Origin: Bacillus sp. CH140a_4T
GTDB lineage: Bacteria > Bacillota > Bacilli > Bacillales > Bacillaceae_G
Direction: 5' to 3'
Assembly: GCF_008923725.1 (NCBI RefSeq)
Contig: NZ_WBPF01000004.1
Location: 1 to 53,757 of the forward strand
Length of the DNA: 53,757 bases
Made by a program: the position numbers and the translations under genes. Below, in pieces: positions 15,093 through 22,498 of this stretch. How positions within the stretch are numbered: position 1 is the first letter of the stretch; every line of letters begins with the position of its first letter. The notes beneath the pieces are model-generated. The model had not been told where the DNA came from. It was given only the letters and a program-made list of their open reading frames with translations, and ran no database searches.

Positions 15093-15502
15093 AATACAAA
15101 GCGGTTCCAACAGAGGGAGATTATGAGATTGCAGCGCGTAATGGGATATCAAGAACTAACGTAAACCAAAGGGTATTCGGATACCAATGGAGCATAGAAC
15201 GCGCTATAACGGTTCCGCTCCAAAATAAAAAAGGGAAAGAGAATAATAGGACTTTATTATTTCTCGCTGAACAGAACGGAATTAGTGCTTCTACTTTCTA
15301 CAGAAGGATTAGAAGTGGAATGTCAGAAATTGAAGCAGCAACGAAGTTGAAAAAACATGAAGTGTATCTAAAGATAGCGTTAGAACACGGGATTAGTGAA
15401 AACCTCTACCGCAAAAGGGTAGAAAGAGGCATGGCTCAATATGCAGCGGCAACAAAGCCAAAGGACAAACGCGGAAGCGCGAAAAAGAAGCAAATCAGCT
15501 AG
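15089..15502 (+). CDS. second repeat protein of the same helix-turn-helix-like modules
   Basis: 137 residues from GTG, overlapping the gene before. Three diverged units start at about 14 (AARNGISRTNVNQRV), 58 (LAEQNGISASTFYRRI) and 96 (IALEHGISENLYRKRV), and the tail is Lys-rich. It arose by duplication of, or with, its neighbour. Probably DNA binding. Confidence 0.75.
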   Translation: MKYKAVPTEGDYEIAARNGISRTNVNQRVFGYQWSIERAITVPLQNKKGKENNRTLLFLAEQNGISASTFYRRIRSGMSEIEAATKLKKHEVYLKIALEHGISENLYRKRVERGMAQYAAATKPKDKRGSAKKKQIS

Positions 15503-15510
15503 GAGGCAAC

Positions 15511-15657
15511 ATGGACAGGCAAGACTTTTTAATCAACAAATTAATCGATAATCACATATTCAAGCTACCCGATGGGCGCGACTTATTTGAAGGGAGTTGC
15601 GAGGAACTGGCGAGGCTTTTGGAAAGGGATGAGGAGAATGAAGACATTATCAGATAG
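15511..15657 (+). CDS. FbpA-like small protein
   Basis: 48 residues: MDRQDFLINKLIDNHIFKLP, then DGRDLFEGSCEELARLLERD. The pattern LI.KLI....FKL.DGR.L.E.S..EL matches the Fur-regulated basic protein (FbpA) family seen in Bacillus and its phages. The cellular FbpA is a proposed RNA-chaperone-like partner in iron sparing. What the phage copies do is not known. AGGAGG lies eight bases upstream. It overlaps the following gene. Confidence 0.55.
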   Translation: MDRQDFLINKLIDNHIFKLPDGRDLFEGSCEELARLLERDEENEDIIR

Positions 15658-15904
15658 AGTTTTGCATCAAATCGCTAGTGAGGTTTACAGCAGACATGAA
15701 ACGGATAGTGAAGTGAGGGAAGTAAACATTTGTAGTGACTTATTTGAAATTATTGAAGCAGATGGAAAAGTAATCACTAATGTTAGTGGAGCGTTGGTTT
15801 TCGATATAAACAGATACACAAGTGAAGACACTGAAGGCTACACGGATGTAATTATAAACAGGTATGACGATATGGATTGCATGATTGATTTTGAATGTGA
15901 ATAA
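15629..15904 (+). CDS. acidic phage protein, unknown function
   Basis: 91 residues from ATG 15629 (ATG 15638 is equally possible). It begins inside the preceding ORF, so translation is probably coupled. The C-terminal half is acidic (RYTSEDTEGYTDVIINRYDD, ending DFECE). No family recognised. Confidence 0.65.
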   Translation: MRRMKTLSDRVLHQIASEVYSRHETDSEVREVNICSDLFEIIEADGKVITNVSGALVFDINRYTSEDTEGYTDVIINRYDDMDCMIDFECE

Positions 15905-15919
15905 AAGGAGCTGGAAGTT

Positions 15920-16114
15920 ATGAGAGAAGCGATTGAAGAGTATATAGAATACTTACAACAATCAGCGGTAGAAAACAGAAAAGAAGCTGATAAGGCTTAC
16001 GAGGATGAAGATTTAGGACTTGCTGGGTTCTATAGAGGGAAATGGATTGCGAATGAAGGGACAGCAATAGCATTAACAACTATTTTATCTAAATACAAGG
16101 AGGAAGAACAATGA
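15920..16114 (+). CDS. small helical phage protein
   Basis: 64 residues, strongly helical and charged (MREAIEEYIEYLQQSAVENR, then KWIANEGTAIALTTILSKYK). AAGGAG lies upstream. Its stop overlaps the next start as ATGA. Typical small early phage gene. Role unknown. Confidence 0.65.
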   Translation: MREAIEEYIEYLQQSAVENRKEADKAYEDEDLGLAGFYRGKWIANEGTAIALTTILSKYKEEEQ

Positions 16115-16191
16115 AATATACGCAGCATGGCACGTTTGAAGTAACTCAATTATTAGCAGAAGCGAAGGAGAATGAAAAGAATAAGTTCTAG
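16111..16191 (+). CDS. very short ORF at the end of the early operon
   Basis: 26 residues (MKYTQHGTFEVTQLLAEAKE, ending NEKNKF), with AGGAGG seven bases upstream and a four-base overlap with the gene before. The strong ribosome site suggests translation. It may be the remaining 5' end of a longer gene lost in this phage, because about 400 gene-free bases follow. Confidence 0.4.
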   Translation: MKYTQHGTFEVTQLLAEAKENEKNKF

Positions 16192-16303
16192 TGTAACTGG
16201 CATTTGATCTACTCCTAATACATTGATTAATTTAGTATATAACAATTATAAGATATTTATTGTGGTTAATGGTGAAAAATTAAACAAAACTATCTCTATA
16301 TGT

Positions 16304-16372
16304 AAAAAGGCCCTGTAGTCTCCAACAGGACCTTCCCTAAAATGGCAAAGAGTAACTCTTACCTTACTCTTT
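16304..16372 (+). terminator. two successive hairpins ending the early operon
   Basis: AAGG-CCTGT pairs with ACAGG-CCTT (16308-16336), then CAAAGAGTAA pairs with TTACTCTTTG (16343-16372). They lie about 110 bases after the last early ORF. The rest of 16192-16587 is AT-rich with no ORF I can support. Confidence 0.55.
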
Positions 16373-16469
16373 GTTCATATACTACAAGATTGTTAAAGGA
16401 AATCCAAGGCTCTTTATATTGAGAAATAAAGAAGAATCATTATAAAGAATTTTATCTATTTTCATAAAT

Positions 16470-16501
16470 AAAAGAGCAGCTAGCAAAAACTAACTGCTCT
16501 C
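16470..16501. terminator. GAGCAG/CTGCTC hairpin, also found at 40400
   Basis: AAAGAGCAGCTAGC, a short loop, then TAACTGCTC. A near-identical hairpin sits after the tail genes at 40400-40428. It is a repeated terminator module. Confidence 0.6.
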
Positions 16502-16587
16502 CAGAAAAACGTTAAGAAGGAAGTTCAATAATTAAGTGTATTTATAGTAAGGACAAGATTTGTGGATTTATTCAAGGGGGGATGGAT

Positions 16588-16828
16588 ATGGTGTCTGTTT
16601 GTATCATAGCTGAATGTCCTATTTGTGAGGATTGTGTATTTGCAAGTTCATTATATAACGTTTATCGGGTAGATAGGTTGGACCACAGCAATCTTTACAC
16701 AGGCTTTATACGATATTGAAGTTTTTGATAAAGAGCAAATTTGAATTCTGTAAAGAAAAAGAAGCATAAATGAGCTTTGGAAAAGGTATTGGACGCCGGT
16801 GAAGTTGTATGTTGTGGTGAGGATATAT
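16588..16828 (+). pseudogene. probable decayed small gene
   Basis: AAGGGGGG six bases before ATG 16588 opens a 43-residue ORF with MVSVCIIAECPICEDCVF that stops at 16719. Right after, other frames give protein-like pieces (DIEVFDKEQI, then ALEKVLDAGEVVCCGEDI ending at 16828). This looks like one gene broken by frameshifts and a stop. A genuine 43-residue Cys-containing protein is the alternative. Confidence 0.4.
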
Positions 16829-16855
16829 AAAAAGGCACTTTCACAAGTGCCTTTT
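16829..16855. terminator. bidirectional hairpin AAAAGGCACTT/AAGTGCCTTTT
   Basis: A perfect 11-bp stem with loop TCAC. It lies just past the stop of the minus-strand secreted protein gene and would also stop plus-strand read-through. Confidence 0.75.
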
Positions 16856-16861
16856 GACAGA

Positions 16862-17251
16862 TTATCGAGTTACATTTATGTAGCTTGTAAGTTCTCTACG
16901 ATATGTACGATCTCCCCAGCTACCAGTTGCTACAACGTCATATTGACCTGATGTAAGTCCGCTTGTATAAAATTTAACTGTCGTACGTCCGCCGTTAACG
17001 CCAAAATAGGCATCTCGTCTTGCAACAGGGTTGTTATTACCTTTTTTGTATAACTCAACAACAATATTTCCAGCAGTAGTTGACACACTAACATCAATTG
17101 AAGTTGCTCCTCTACCATAATTATTAGCATCAGTAGATAGAGTTAGATTACTGTGGCCTTTTGACCCCATTGCAAAGGCATCAGAAGTACCAAAAAGAAG
17201 TCCGCTTGATAAAACAAAAGCTGCTAAAAGTGTTTTCCATAATTTTTTCAT
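16862..17251 (-). CDS. secreted protein, probable beta-sandwich
   Basis: 129 residues with a classic signal peptide: MKKLWKTLLAAFVLSSGLLF ending in AFA before MGSKG, so the mature protein starts at about residue 28. The rest is predicted beta-strand rich (STTAGNIVVELYKKGNN, GGRTTVKFYTSGLTSGQYDV). AGGGAGG upstream. It is the only minus-strand gene inside the early/middle region and has its own terminator, so it is probably a lysogenic-conversion gene expressed from the prophage. No family recognised. Confidence 0.75.
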   Translation of the reverse strand: MKKLWKTLLAAFVLSSGLLFGTSDAFAMGSKGHSNLTLSTDANNYGRGATSIDVSVSTTAGNIVVELYKKGNNNPVARRDAYFGVNGGRTTVKFYTSGLTSGQYDVVATGSWGDRTYRRELTSYINVTR

Positions 17252-17460
17252 TTTTATTTCCTCCCTTGTAATTTAGAAATGTTATATACAAATAACAGTA
17301 TAGATCATTACATGATTTTAGTCAATAAAAAAAGGGTAAAATGTATAATATTTCTATAATTGTTAATGTTTTTTATCATTGAAAAATAATCTCATACAAA
17401 GTAACGAGATTAAAGTCTAAAAGGTAAATAATCCTTTTAATAGAAAGTGAGGTTAGGAGA

Positions 17461-17637
17461 ATGGAAGGTAACGTAAAGCTATTAGGTGCAGATGGAATGT
17501 GCGGAATGGAGTTCACAGGGGATAAGGTTAATGTTTATAACGATGCAGGATATGTGATGGAGAGTATGACGACGAGGGAGCATGTTCAGGAAGTTATTGA
17601 TTTCCTTGAAGAATGTAAGAAAGAAATGGAGGAATAA
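17461..17637 (+). CDS. small phage protein before recU
   Basis: 58 residues (MEGNVKLLGADGMCGMEFTG, ending DFLEECKKEMEE), ATG right after AGGAGA. It ends two bases before the recU start, so the two are co-transcribed. No family recognised. Confidence 0.65.
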   Translation: MEGNVKLLGADGMCGMEFTGDKVNVYNDAGYVMESMTTREHVQEVIDFLEECKKEMEE

Positions 17638-17639
17638 AA

Positions 17640-18269
17640 ATGGGACAAGGTAACCGCGGAATGGTGTTTGAAAAGCTTATCAATCTTTCGAATGAAATGT
17701 ATCAAAGAGAGGGAGTAGCGCTTATAAACAAGCGTCCGACTCCTGTGAAGGTATTAAAAAGTGCAGGTGGACGAGTATTAAATGGATTCTATGAAGCTAA
17801 GAGTACAGTGGACTATGATGGAGTGTATAAAGGACGGGCGATAGCATTTGAAGCGAAGTCTACAGAGAATGCTGGGCGATTTGATTTAAAGAACATTGCA
17901 CAGCACCAGTTGGATTACCTGGAGAAAGCGGAGCATATGGGAGCAATTTGTTTCTTCCTTATTGAATTTAGCAAAGACAAGTCAGTATTTGTAGTACCGC
18001 TATCAGTCATTCAATCTTATGTAAGGATGTCGCAGCAACCAAAAGGAAAGAAGTCTATACCAAGAGCGGACTTTGATATTTACGGGTACTTAGTAGAACA
18101 GACAGAACGTGCACCAATTGATTACTTACAATACATTGATGAAGCGGCAGCACCAGTTATGTTTGATGGAATGATTCAATTTGATCAGGACCATAAAAAG
18201 GTAGCAAATAACATTGAAGCAGCAAAAGAGAAGATGGCTAACAAGAAAAGAAAATTATTAAAGGCTTAA
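17640..18269 (+). CDS. recU: RecU-type Holliday junction resolvase
   Basis: 209 residues. NRGMVFEKLINLSNEMY (5-21) is the RecU opening. The nuclease core has D60 (VDYDGVYKGR), E71 and K73 (AFEAKST), and Q90 in AQHQLDYL. It cuts four-way DNA junctions during recombination and replication restart. Full length for the family. It belongs with YqaJ/RecT functionally but sits in the middle operon next to the late-gene regulator. Confidence 0.92.
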   Translation: MGQGNRGMVFEKLINLSNEMYQREGVALINKRPTPVKVLKSAGGRVLNGFYEAKSTVDYDGVYKGRAIAFEAKSTENAGRFDLKNIAQHQLDYLEKAEHMGAICFFLIEFSKDKSVFVVPLSVIQSYVRMSQQPKGKKSIPRADFDIYGYLVEQTERAPIDYLQYIDEAAAPVMFDGMIQFDQDHKKVANNIEAAKEKMANKKRKLLKA

Positions 18270-18394
18270 TGGATAACGGAACCATGCAGAGTGGATGGTG
18301 GGGGCTGCTCGCTATGCATGTTTCCCTTATTCAACAAAGAGATAGTAAAATTTCACGTACCCGATGTGAATGTAAAAACCAAAATTCGAAATAG
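18269..18394 (+). CDS. small ORF overlapping recU stop
   Basis: 41 residues (MDNGTMQSGWWGLLAMHVSL, ending CECKNQNSK) with its ATG overlapping the recU stop (TAATG). Coupled translation is possible. There is no separate ribosome site, and no similarity known to me. Doubtful. Confidence 0.3.
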   Translation: MDNGTMQSGWWGLLAMHVSLIQQRDSKISRTRCECKNQNSK

Positions 18395-18406
18395 GGGGAT
18401 TCCTTC

Positions 18407-18778
18407 ATGGAGAGACAATTAACTTTATTACCGGCTATCGATGATAAGAAAGTACAAAAGGAAGTAGTAAGCATTTTAAAAGAATACAGAGCGCTTAAGA
18501 TGCGATTTAGTAATGAAGTGGAACAAGAAGGAATTAGTTTATTCCCTGAGTTACGCGATTCAAGCGTCGCAAGTAGAATGAAGGTACAACAAATAGAAAA
18601 GGCATTAAACAACATCCTAGATGAAGACGAAAGAAATATCATTACTATGAAGTTCCTAGATAATAAACCAGTTAAAGATTCATTCGTACAAAACGAATTG
18701 ATGATGAAGAACTCATACTTTTACGAGAAGAAGAAGAGTGCAATTAAACTGATCGCTACTACATTAGGAATCATTTGA
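18407..18778 (+). CDS. ArpU-family late transcription regulator
   Basis: 123 residues. VQQIEKALNNILDEDERNIITMKFLDNKPVKDSFVQNELMMKNSYFYEKKKSAIKLIATTLG is the sigma-like region-4 helix-turn-helix arrangement of ArpU/phage late regulators. It lies last before the structured intergenic region and late genes, the usual position for the protein that turns on late transcription. AGGGGGAT upstream. Divergent at the recognition helix, so the family call is good but not certain. Confidence 0.75.
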   Translation: MERQLTLLPAIDDKKVQKEVVSILKEYRALKMRFSNEVEQEGISLFPELRDSSVASRMKVQQIEKALNNILDEDERNIITMKFLDNKPVKDSFVQNELMMKNSYFYEKKKSAIKLIATTLGII

Positions 18779-18839
18779 AAATGGCAGAGAAAACGCAGAG
18801 AAATAGCATATTTTTTGGGGAGTTTTTGCAAATGAAAAT

Positions 18840-19130
18840 AACGGTAAATTATAGATACAAGCCCTTTGACAACCGCATATCGAAGAGGATTAGTACTCCT
18901 TAACGTATACCGCGGCAGGGCGGGCATGGGCGGTAAGAATCTCGCCGTAAGGGTGGTAAGATTCCCTTAAATAATTAACAATGACATATTCCAGTGTGGC
19001 GGGTGTGAGATAACTCGCATTCGTCATGCTGTTTCTATTATATTTACCATTCAGCTCAGATGCGTCCTCTGGGCTGATAGTGAATATAAGTCTATTACTC
19101 TCTGTTGTTTGTTTCTGGAAATGGAATGGG
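18840..19130. other. structured gene-free region, candidate cos/packaging site
   Basis: No ORF with a ribosome site. It contains an unusually G+C-rich stretch (CCGCGGCAGGGCGGGC from about 18910, then ATGGGCGG). A hairpin (AAGAATCT with AGATTC) and a long imperfect stem at 19038-19090 (CAGCTCAGA with TCTGGGCTG, extended on both sides) follow. Phages with this gene order often carry cos between the late regulator and terS, so packaging DNA is one explanation. Confidence 0.35.
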
Positions 19131-19255
19131 GTGGTTTATTTATGATTAAATGAACATCGTATTTATGGACAGTAAACAAAATAAAAATAGGTTTTTATTC
19201 AACGATTTGGACGAAATGATTTACACTTTCAACGAATTACTCACATCTTTCGTTG

Positions 19256-19613
19256 TGCAGAGAGCTTCCGCTCTTTGTTTGAACTAACATAGTGGAGCCT
19301 CCTCTCCATCCCCTTGAAAATATGTTAGTTCAAACAAGGCGTCGGAAGAAACACTTACGTCTTGATAAAAATTTAAAAACCTTTATAAGAGAGTTACACC
19401 ATAGCTCTCGAGTCCACGGACTTAAAACGAGAAGATTCTTATTCTTCTCCAGGTCACCGAACGTAAAGCGCGTAGCTAATGAGAGCTAAAACATTACATG
19501 ATGCGGTGGCTTGGAGAAGGTTGAGAGTACTCATCCTTGATCTAAGAGAAACTTTGCTATTTGTTTTCTCTCTTCCATCCCCTTGAAAGCTGTCACTTCG
19601 GTGATGGCTTTTT
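19256..19613 (+). ncRNA. hairpin-rich leader or regulatory RNA ending in a terminator
   Basis: In order: AGAGC-TTCC-GCTCT followed by TTGTTT (terminator-like), a 16-bp perfect stem (TGTTTGAACTAACATA at 19276 with its complement at 19321), several short stems, then the strong terminator at 19589. CCATCCCCTTGAAA occurs twice (about 19305 and 19574), each time before the closing arm of a hairpin. This suggests two alternative, duplicated attenuator-like units. Confidence 0.45.
19589..19613 (+). terminator. TTCG-loop terminator
   Basis: GCTGTCAC, loop TTCG, GTGATGGC, then TTTTTGTTTTTG. A strong Rho-independent signal. Confidence 0.85.
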
Positions 19614-19674
19614 GTTTTTGTAGGATATTCTTTTATTCTGTCGAATAGATAGAGTAGGAGAGGAGGAGATAAAT

Positions 19675-19923
19675 ATGAAAGAACTTGAGATTGTATTTAC
19701 AATGAAAAACAACAATCAAATCATAGCGAAAATGGAAGGTAATAAAGTTGATGTTATCTCAGAAATTAATTATGTAGGTTTTAATGGAGCTAAGAGCTTT
19801 GGGAACCATGTGGTTAATATGAATGAAGTTCTAGCAGTCGAAGTTATAGAGGGTCATGATGTTCCCGGACATTCAACTGCAGAAAAAATAGACCCTAAAA
19901 ACATTTTCACTCGAGGTTATTAA
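19675..19923 (+). CDS. small phage protein, unknown function
   Basis: 82 residues (MKELEIVFTMKNNNQIIAKM, then a segment ending MNEVLAVEVIEGHDVPGHS). AGGAGGAG about eight bases upstream. A mixed alpha/beta small domain by composition. It is bracketed by terminators (19589 and 19928), so it is a single-gene unit. No family recognised. Confidence 0.7.
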   Translation: MKELEIVFTMKNNNQIIAKMEGNKVDVISEINYVGFNGAKSFGNHVVNMNEVLAVEVIEGHDVPGHSTAEKIDPKNIFTRGY

Positions 19924-19927
19924 TCTT

Positions 19928-19955
19928 AAAGGCATCCATGACGGGTGCTTTTTTC
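19928..19955 (+). terminator. terminator after the 82-residue protein gene
   Basis: AAAGGCA-CC pairs with GG-TGCTTT around a short loop, followed by T-rich sequence, five bases past the stop codon. Confidence 0.7.
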
Positions 19956-20064
19956 TTTGTTATATAGAAATTACACATTAAACGTTAAGTTGAACAGATT
20001 GATTGCTGTTAAGAAAAGATAAGGATAAGGATTTACAAAACAAACGAACACAACGAACGAAAAA

Positions 20065-20098
20065 ATACCTGAGACTATTGTCCCAGGTATGCTTGTGC
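20065..20098 (-). terminator. minus-strand terminator overlapping a small gene's stop
   Basis: On the minus strand ATACCTG-GAC pairs with GTC-CAGGTAT, followed by six T. It contains the TAG of the small ORF at 20075, which supports that ORF as a real transcript end. Confidence 0.7.
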
Positions 20099-20194
20099 GA
20101 TTAATAGAACTAAATCTACTAATTTCGCTAGTGACTCAGGGTTTACTTCAATTTTTAAGTCGAAGCTACCTTTTAAGTCGATTTTCATATACAT
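20075..20194 (-). CDS. small amphipathic protein
   Basis: About 39 residues from ATG 20194 (MYMKIDLKGSFDLKIEVNPE, then SLAKLVDLVLLIAQAYLGQ). Longer in-frame starts up to 20359 have no ribosome site. The GAAAGAG before the start is weak. Two-part make-up: a charged beta-like half and a hydrophobic helix. Its terminator is clear. Unknown function; possibly a membrane-active peptide. Confidence 0.5.
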   Translation of the reverse strand: MYMKIDLKGSFDLKIEVNPESLAKLVDLVLLIAQAYLGQ

Positions 20195-20446
20195 CTCTTT
20201 CTCGTGTGGCATTATTAGATGTATGATTACATCGCGCCACTCGCGCATATGTACAAAAATAATATTAACATCAATATGTAATAAATACAAAACTTTTATC
20301 CCATTTGGGTCTACCCTATACGGATGTAAAAGAGTAAACGAATTTATCATACTTCTCAACGTCCTGTTTACATGTACGGAAAATAAATGTTATTATGTAC
20401 TTAGAATTAATTTCCGAACACGTTAACGGACAAAGGGGAAGATATT

Positions 20447-21031
20447 ATGATAATTGGTTATGCTCGTGTTTCTACACAAGAACAAAATTTAGCTAGGCAA
20501 CTGAAACAGCTAAATGATTATGGATGTGATCATGTGTATGAAGAGAAAACAAGTGGAGCAACAACAAACAGAGAAGAACTTCAATTAATGCTTGATAATT
20601 TAAAAGAAGGTGACACGATTGTAGTTACCGATTTAACACGTATTAGTCGTAGTACAAAGGATTTATTTGAATTGATTGAAGTTATTAAGAGTAAAGGAGC
20701 TTCGATTAAATCAATAAAAGATACTTGGCTTGATACAACTAGTGATAATCCATACAGTACTTTCCTACTCACTGTAATGGCTGGTGTTAATCAGTTAGAA
20801 AGGGATTTACTTAAGATGCGCCAACGAGAAGGAATAGACCTTGCTAAGCAACGTGGCGTATATAAGGGAAGACCTAAAAAATACGGTGATAAAAACCCTA
20901 AAATGGAGCATGCTTTAGAGCTGCTTGCTAATCGTGAAGAGAATGGATACACAGTGAAGAAGATATGTGAAGTTACTGGTGTAAGTCGTACAGTTCTTTA
21001 TGAGAGAGCGAAAGAAAAGGGGATTATGTAG
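20447..21031 (+). CDS. serine recombinase (resolvase/invertase family)
   Basis: 194 residues. IIGYARVSTQEQNLARQL holds the catalytic serine (S9). EKTSGATTNREELQLMLDNLKEGDTIVVTDLTRISRS carries the arginine-rich active site (region 35-70). A helix-turn-helix closes the protein (TVKKICEVTGVSRTVLYERA). This is the short resolvase type, not a large phage integrase. On a plasmid-form prophage it probably resolves multimers. DNA inversion is the alternative, but no inverted target pair was found nearby. AAAGGGGAAG upstream. Confidence 0.9.
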   Translation: MIIGYARVSTQEQNLARQLKQLNDYGCDHVYEEKTSGATTNREELQLMLDNLKEGDTIVVTDLTRISRSTKDLFELIEVIKSKGASIKSIKDTWLDTTSDNPYSTFLLTVMAGVNQLERDLLKMRQREGIDLAKQRGVYKGRPKKYGDKNPKMEHALELLANREENGYTVKKICEVTGVSRTVLYERAKEKGIM

Positions 21032-21043
21032 GAGGGGAAAGAT

Positions 21044-21799
21044 ATGGGAGAATTAAGCTTTATGAGTTTTGAAGAATTTAATAACAAAATACAAAGTCAT
21101 GACAGTGGGGTTTACTTAATCACCGATCATAATGACAAAATTGTTTATGTAGGCAAAGCTTTTAAAATAAAGACTAGGGTTCATGCTCATTTTAATGGTT
21201 ATTCGAATACTAAAGATTATGCGCACCTGTTCAATAAAGTGGCTTATTTAATAGAAGATAGTCCGCTAAAGCGTTCATTATTAGAGATAACTTATATGAT
21301 CGAATATAAAACAGTGCTAAATAAAGAAGTGCAAGAGGAGTTCCCGGATTTATACACTGACTATATTAAAAATACAAACGCAAAGTACAAACATGTAAAA
21401 ATGATTCCTGAAATTGATGAAGCTTTTAAACAGGCTAAATTAGAGGATGCTGTAAGAGACATTGAAAAAGGGAAACGTAGGGTTGCGACACCTCAAATGA
21501 TTGTGTTACAGAAGGAAAGAGCTAGAGAAAGAGATAGATTCAAAAGAGAAATGTTCAAATCTGTTGGTGGGAAGTCGATGTTTTATGAGGTCCTTTCGTT
21601 ATTGGACAGTGGATATAACCCTAATATGTTAGCGAATGCACTGAGTATCGATATCAATGTAATCAGCGCATTGAAGGAGCGAAGAAAGGATTTTAAAATA
21701 CCTCGTAATCATCAGAGAATGATTAAACACCAAGATATTATGTACTCTTTATCTGGTCGAAAAAGCACAAGTAACTCAAGACTAGATCATTTACTTTAA
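21044..21799 (+). CDS. GIY-YIG nuclease-domain protein
   Basis: 251 residues. The N-terminal GIY-YIG domain (about 18-95) shows GVYLITDHNDKIVYVGKAFKIKTRV and the later conserved E (LEITYMIEYKTVLN). The remainder is helical and basic, with a possible DNA-binding segment (LANALSIDINVISALKERR). It is 12 bases after the resolvase, so co-transcribed. It may be a homing-type or DNA-processing nuclease. The target is unknown. Confidence 0.8.
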   Translation: MGELSFMSFEEFNNKIQSHDSGVYLITDHNDKIVYVGKAFKIKTRVHAHFNGYSNTKDYAHLFNKVAYLIEDSPLKRSLLEITYMIEYKTVLNKEVQEEFPDLYTDYIKNTNAKYKHVKMIPEIDEAFKQAKLEDAVRDIEKGKRRVATPQMIVLQKERARERDRFKREMFKSVGGKSMFYEVLSLLDSGYNPNMLANALSIDINVISALKERRKDFKIPRNHQRMIKHQDIMYSLSGRKSTSNSRLDHLL

Positions 21800-21828
21800 A
21801 GTAGCGAATCCGCTGCTTTTTTTATTTT
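21798..21828 (+). terminator. terminator after the GIY-YIG gene
   Basis: AAAG-AGCG pairs with CGCT-CTTT, then a seven-base T-run, on the plus strand right at the stop codon. Confidence 0.75.
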
Positions 21829-21830
21829 AC

Positions 21831-21865
21831 AAAAAAATACCCAAACAATCATAGTGTTTGGGTTA
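21831..21865 (-). terminator. terminator of the 21875-22348 gene
   Basis: Minus strand: AACCCAAACA, loop, TGTTTGGGTA, then seven T. Confidence 0.8.
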
Positions 21866-21874
21866 TATAGCATA

Positions 21875-22348
21875 TTAATTTTTTTCGTATTTCATACTGA
21901 AGGAAATATCAAATATAAAACCATATAAGTTATCTCTTAAATGTACAGGTTCTTTAGGTTCAGAATCGACTACCGTAAGATGTGGCATAAGTTCTAGATA
22001 AAAATCTTGGATATAATCTAATTGTGCCTCTAATAAATCGCTTATAGACTGATTATTCTCTAGTGGAGCGACTTGTACAATTGTTTTTTTATAAGGATCA
22101 TTAACTCCGTATCCTGAATTAATTAACTCCATTGCAAGGCGTACAGCATCTTCATCGTGACTATCTACTGGAAATGAAGGTGAAACACGACCTGCTATTT
22201 TGTTACCATAAACCATCTGAACTTTCTTTATTCGTACAGGTTTATCCCATTGTTCAGGACCAATCCCAATTCGATATTCTGCATCCTTGGGATGACCACC
22301 ACTAGCTGGTACAAAGATTAATTTCTCCGGGAAAAATTTTGTAGCCAT
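21875..22348 (-). CDS. unknown cytoplasmic protein under tandem operators
   Basis: 157 residues with no signal or membrane span. FFPEKLIFVPASGGHPKDAE and the repeated aromatic/acidic stretches suggest a compact alpha/beta domain. I do not recognise a family. It is the only minus-strand gene next to the packaging genes and has its own terminator. Its promoter region carries two tandem 19-bp repeats, so it is probably regulated and may be prophage-expressed. GAGAGG upstream of the ATG. Confidence 0.65.
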   Translation of the reverse strand: MATKFFPEKLIFVPASGGHPKDAEYRIGIGPEQWDKPVRIKKVQMVYGNKIAGRVSPSFPVDSHDEDAVRLAMELINSGYGVNDPYKKTIVQVAPLENNQSISDLLEAQLDYIQDFYLELMPHLTVVDSEPKEPVHLRDNLYGFIFDISFSMKYEKN

Positions 22349-22362
22349 TTTACATCAACCTC

Positions 22363-22410
22363 TCTTTGGATTTCTAAAGAATTCTTTGGAATTCTAAAGA
22401 AATTATATAA
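22363..22410 (-). promoter_or_regulatory. two tandem 19-bp repeats over the minus-strand promoter
   Basis: TCTTTGGATTTCTAAAGAA (22363-22381) and TCTTTGGAATTCTAAAGAA (22384-22402) differ by one base and are spaced 21 bp, two helical turns. Each is roughly palindromic (CTTTGG...CTAAAG). A TATAAT in minus-strand sense lies next to them at 22403-22410. This is a typical double operator. Confidence 0.6.
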
Positions 22411-22498
22411 TTTAGGAGATCATATGTCAACGTGAAAAATGATAAATATATTTGAAGATTTTATTCTTATTAATATAGAAGGTGGTGGGTGATATGAA

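Noticed and set aside
19150-19287. 45-codon ORF (MNIVFMDSKQNKNRF...) in the structured region
   Set aside because: Possible, but no ribosome site at a usable distance, and it runs into the terminator-like hairpin and 16-bp stem. Kept as non-coding.
20447-21031. Serine recombinase as a phage integrase
   Set aside because: At 194 residues it is of the resolvase/invertase size and lacks the large C-terminal domain of serine integrases. No attachment site was seen.
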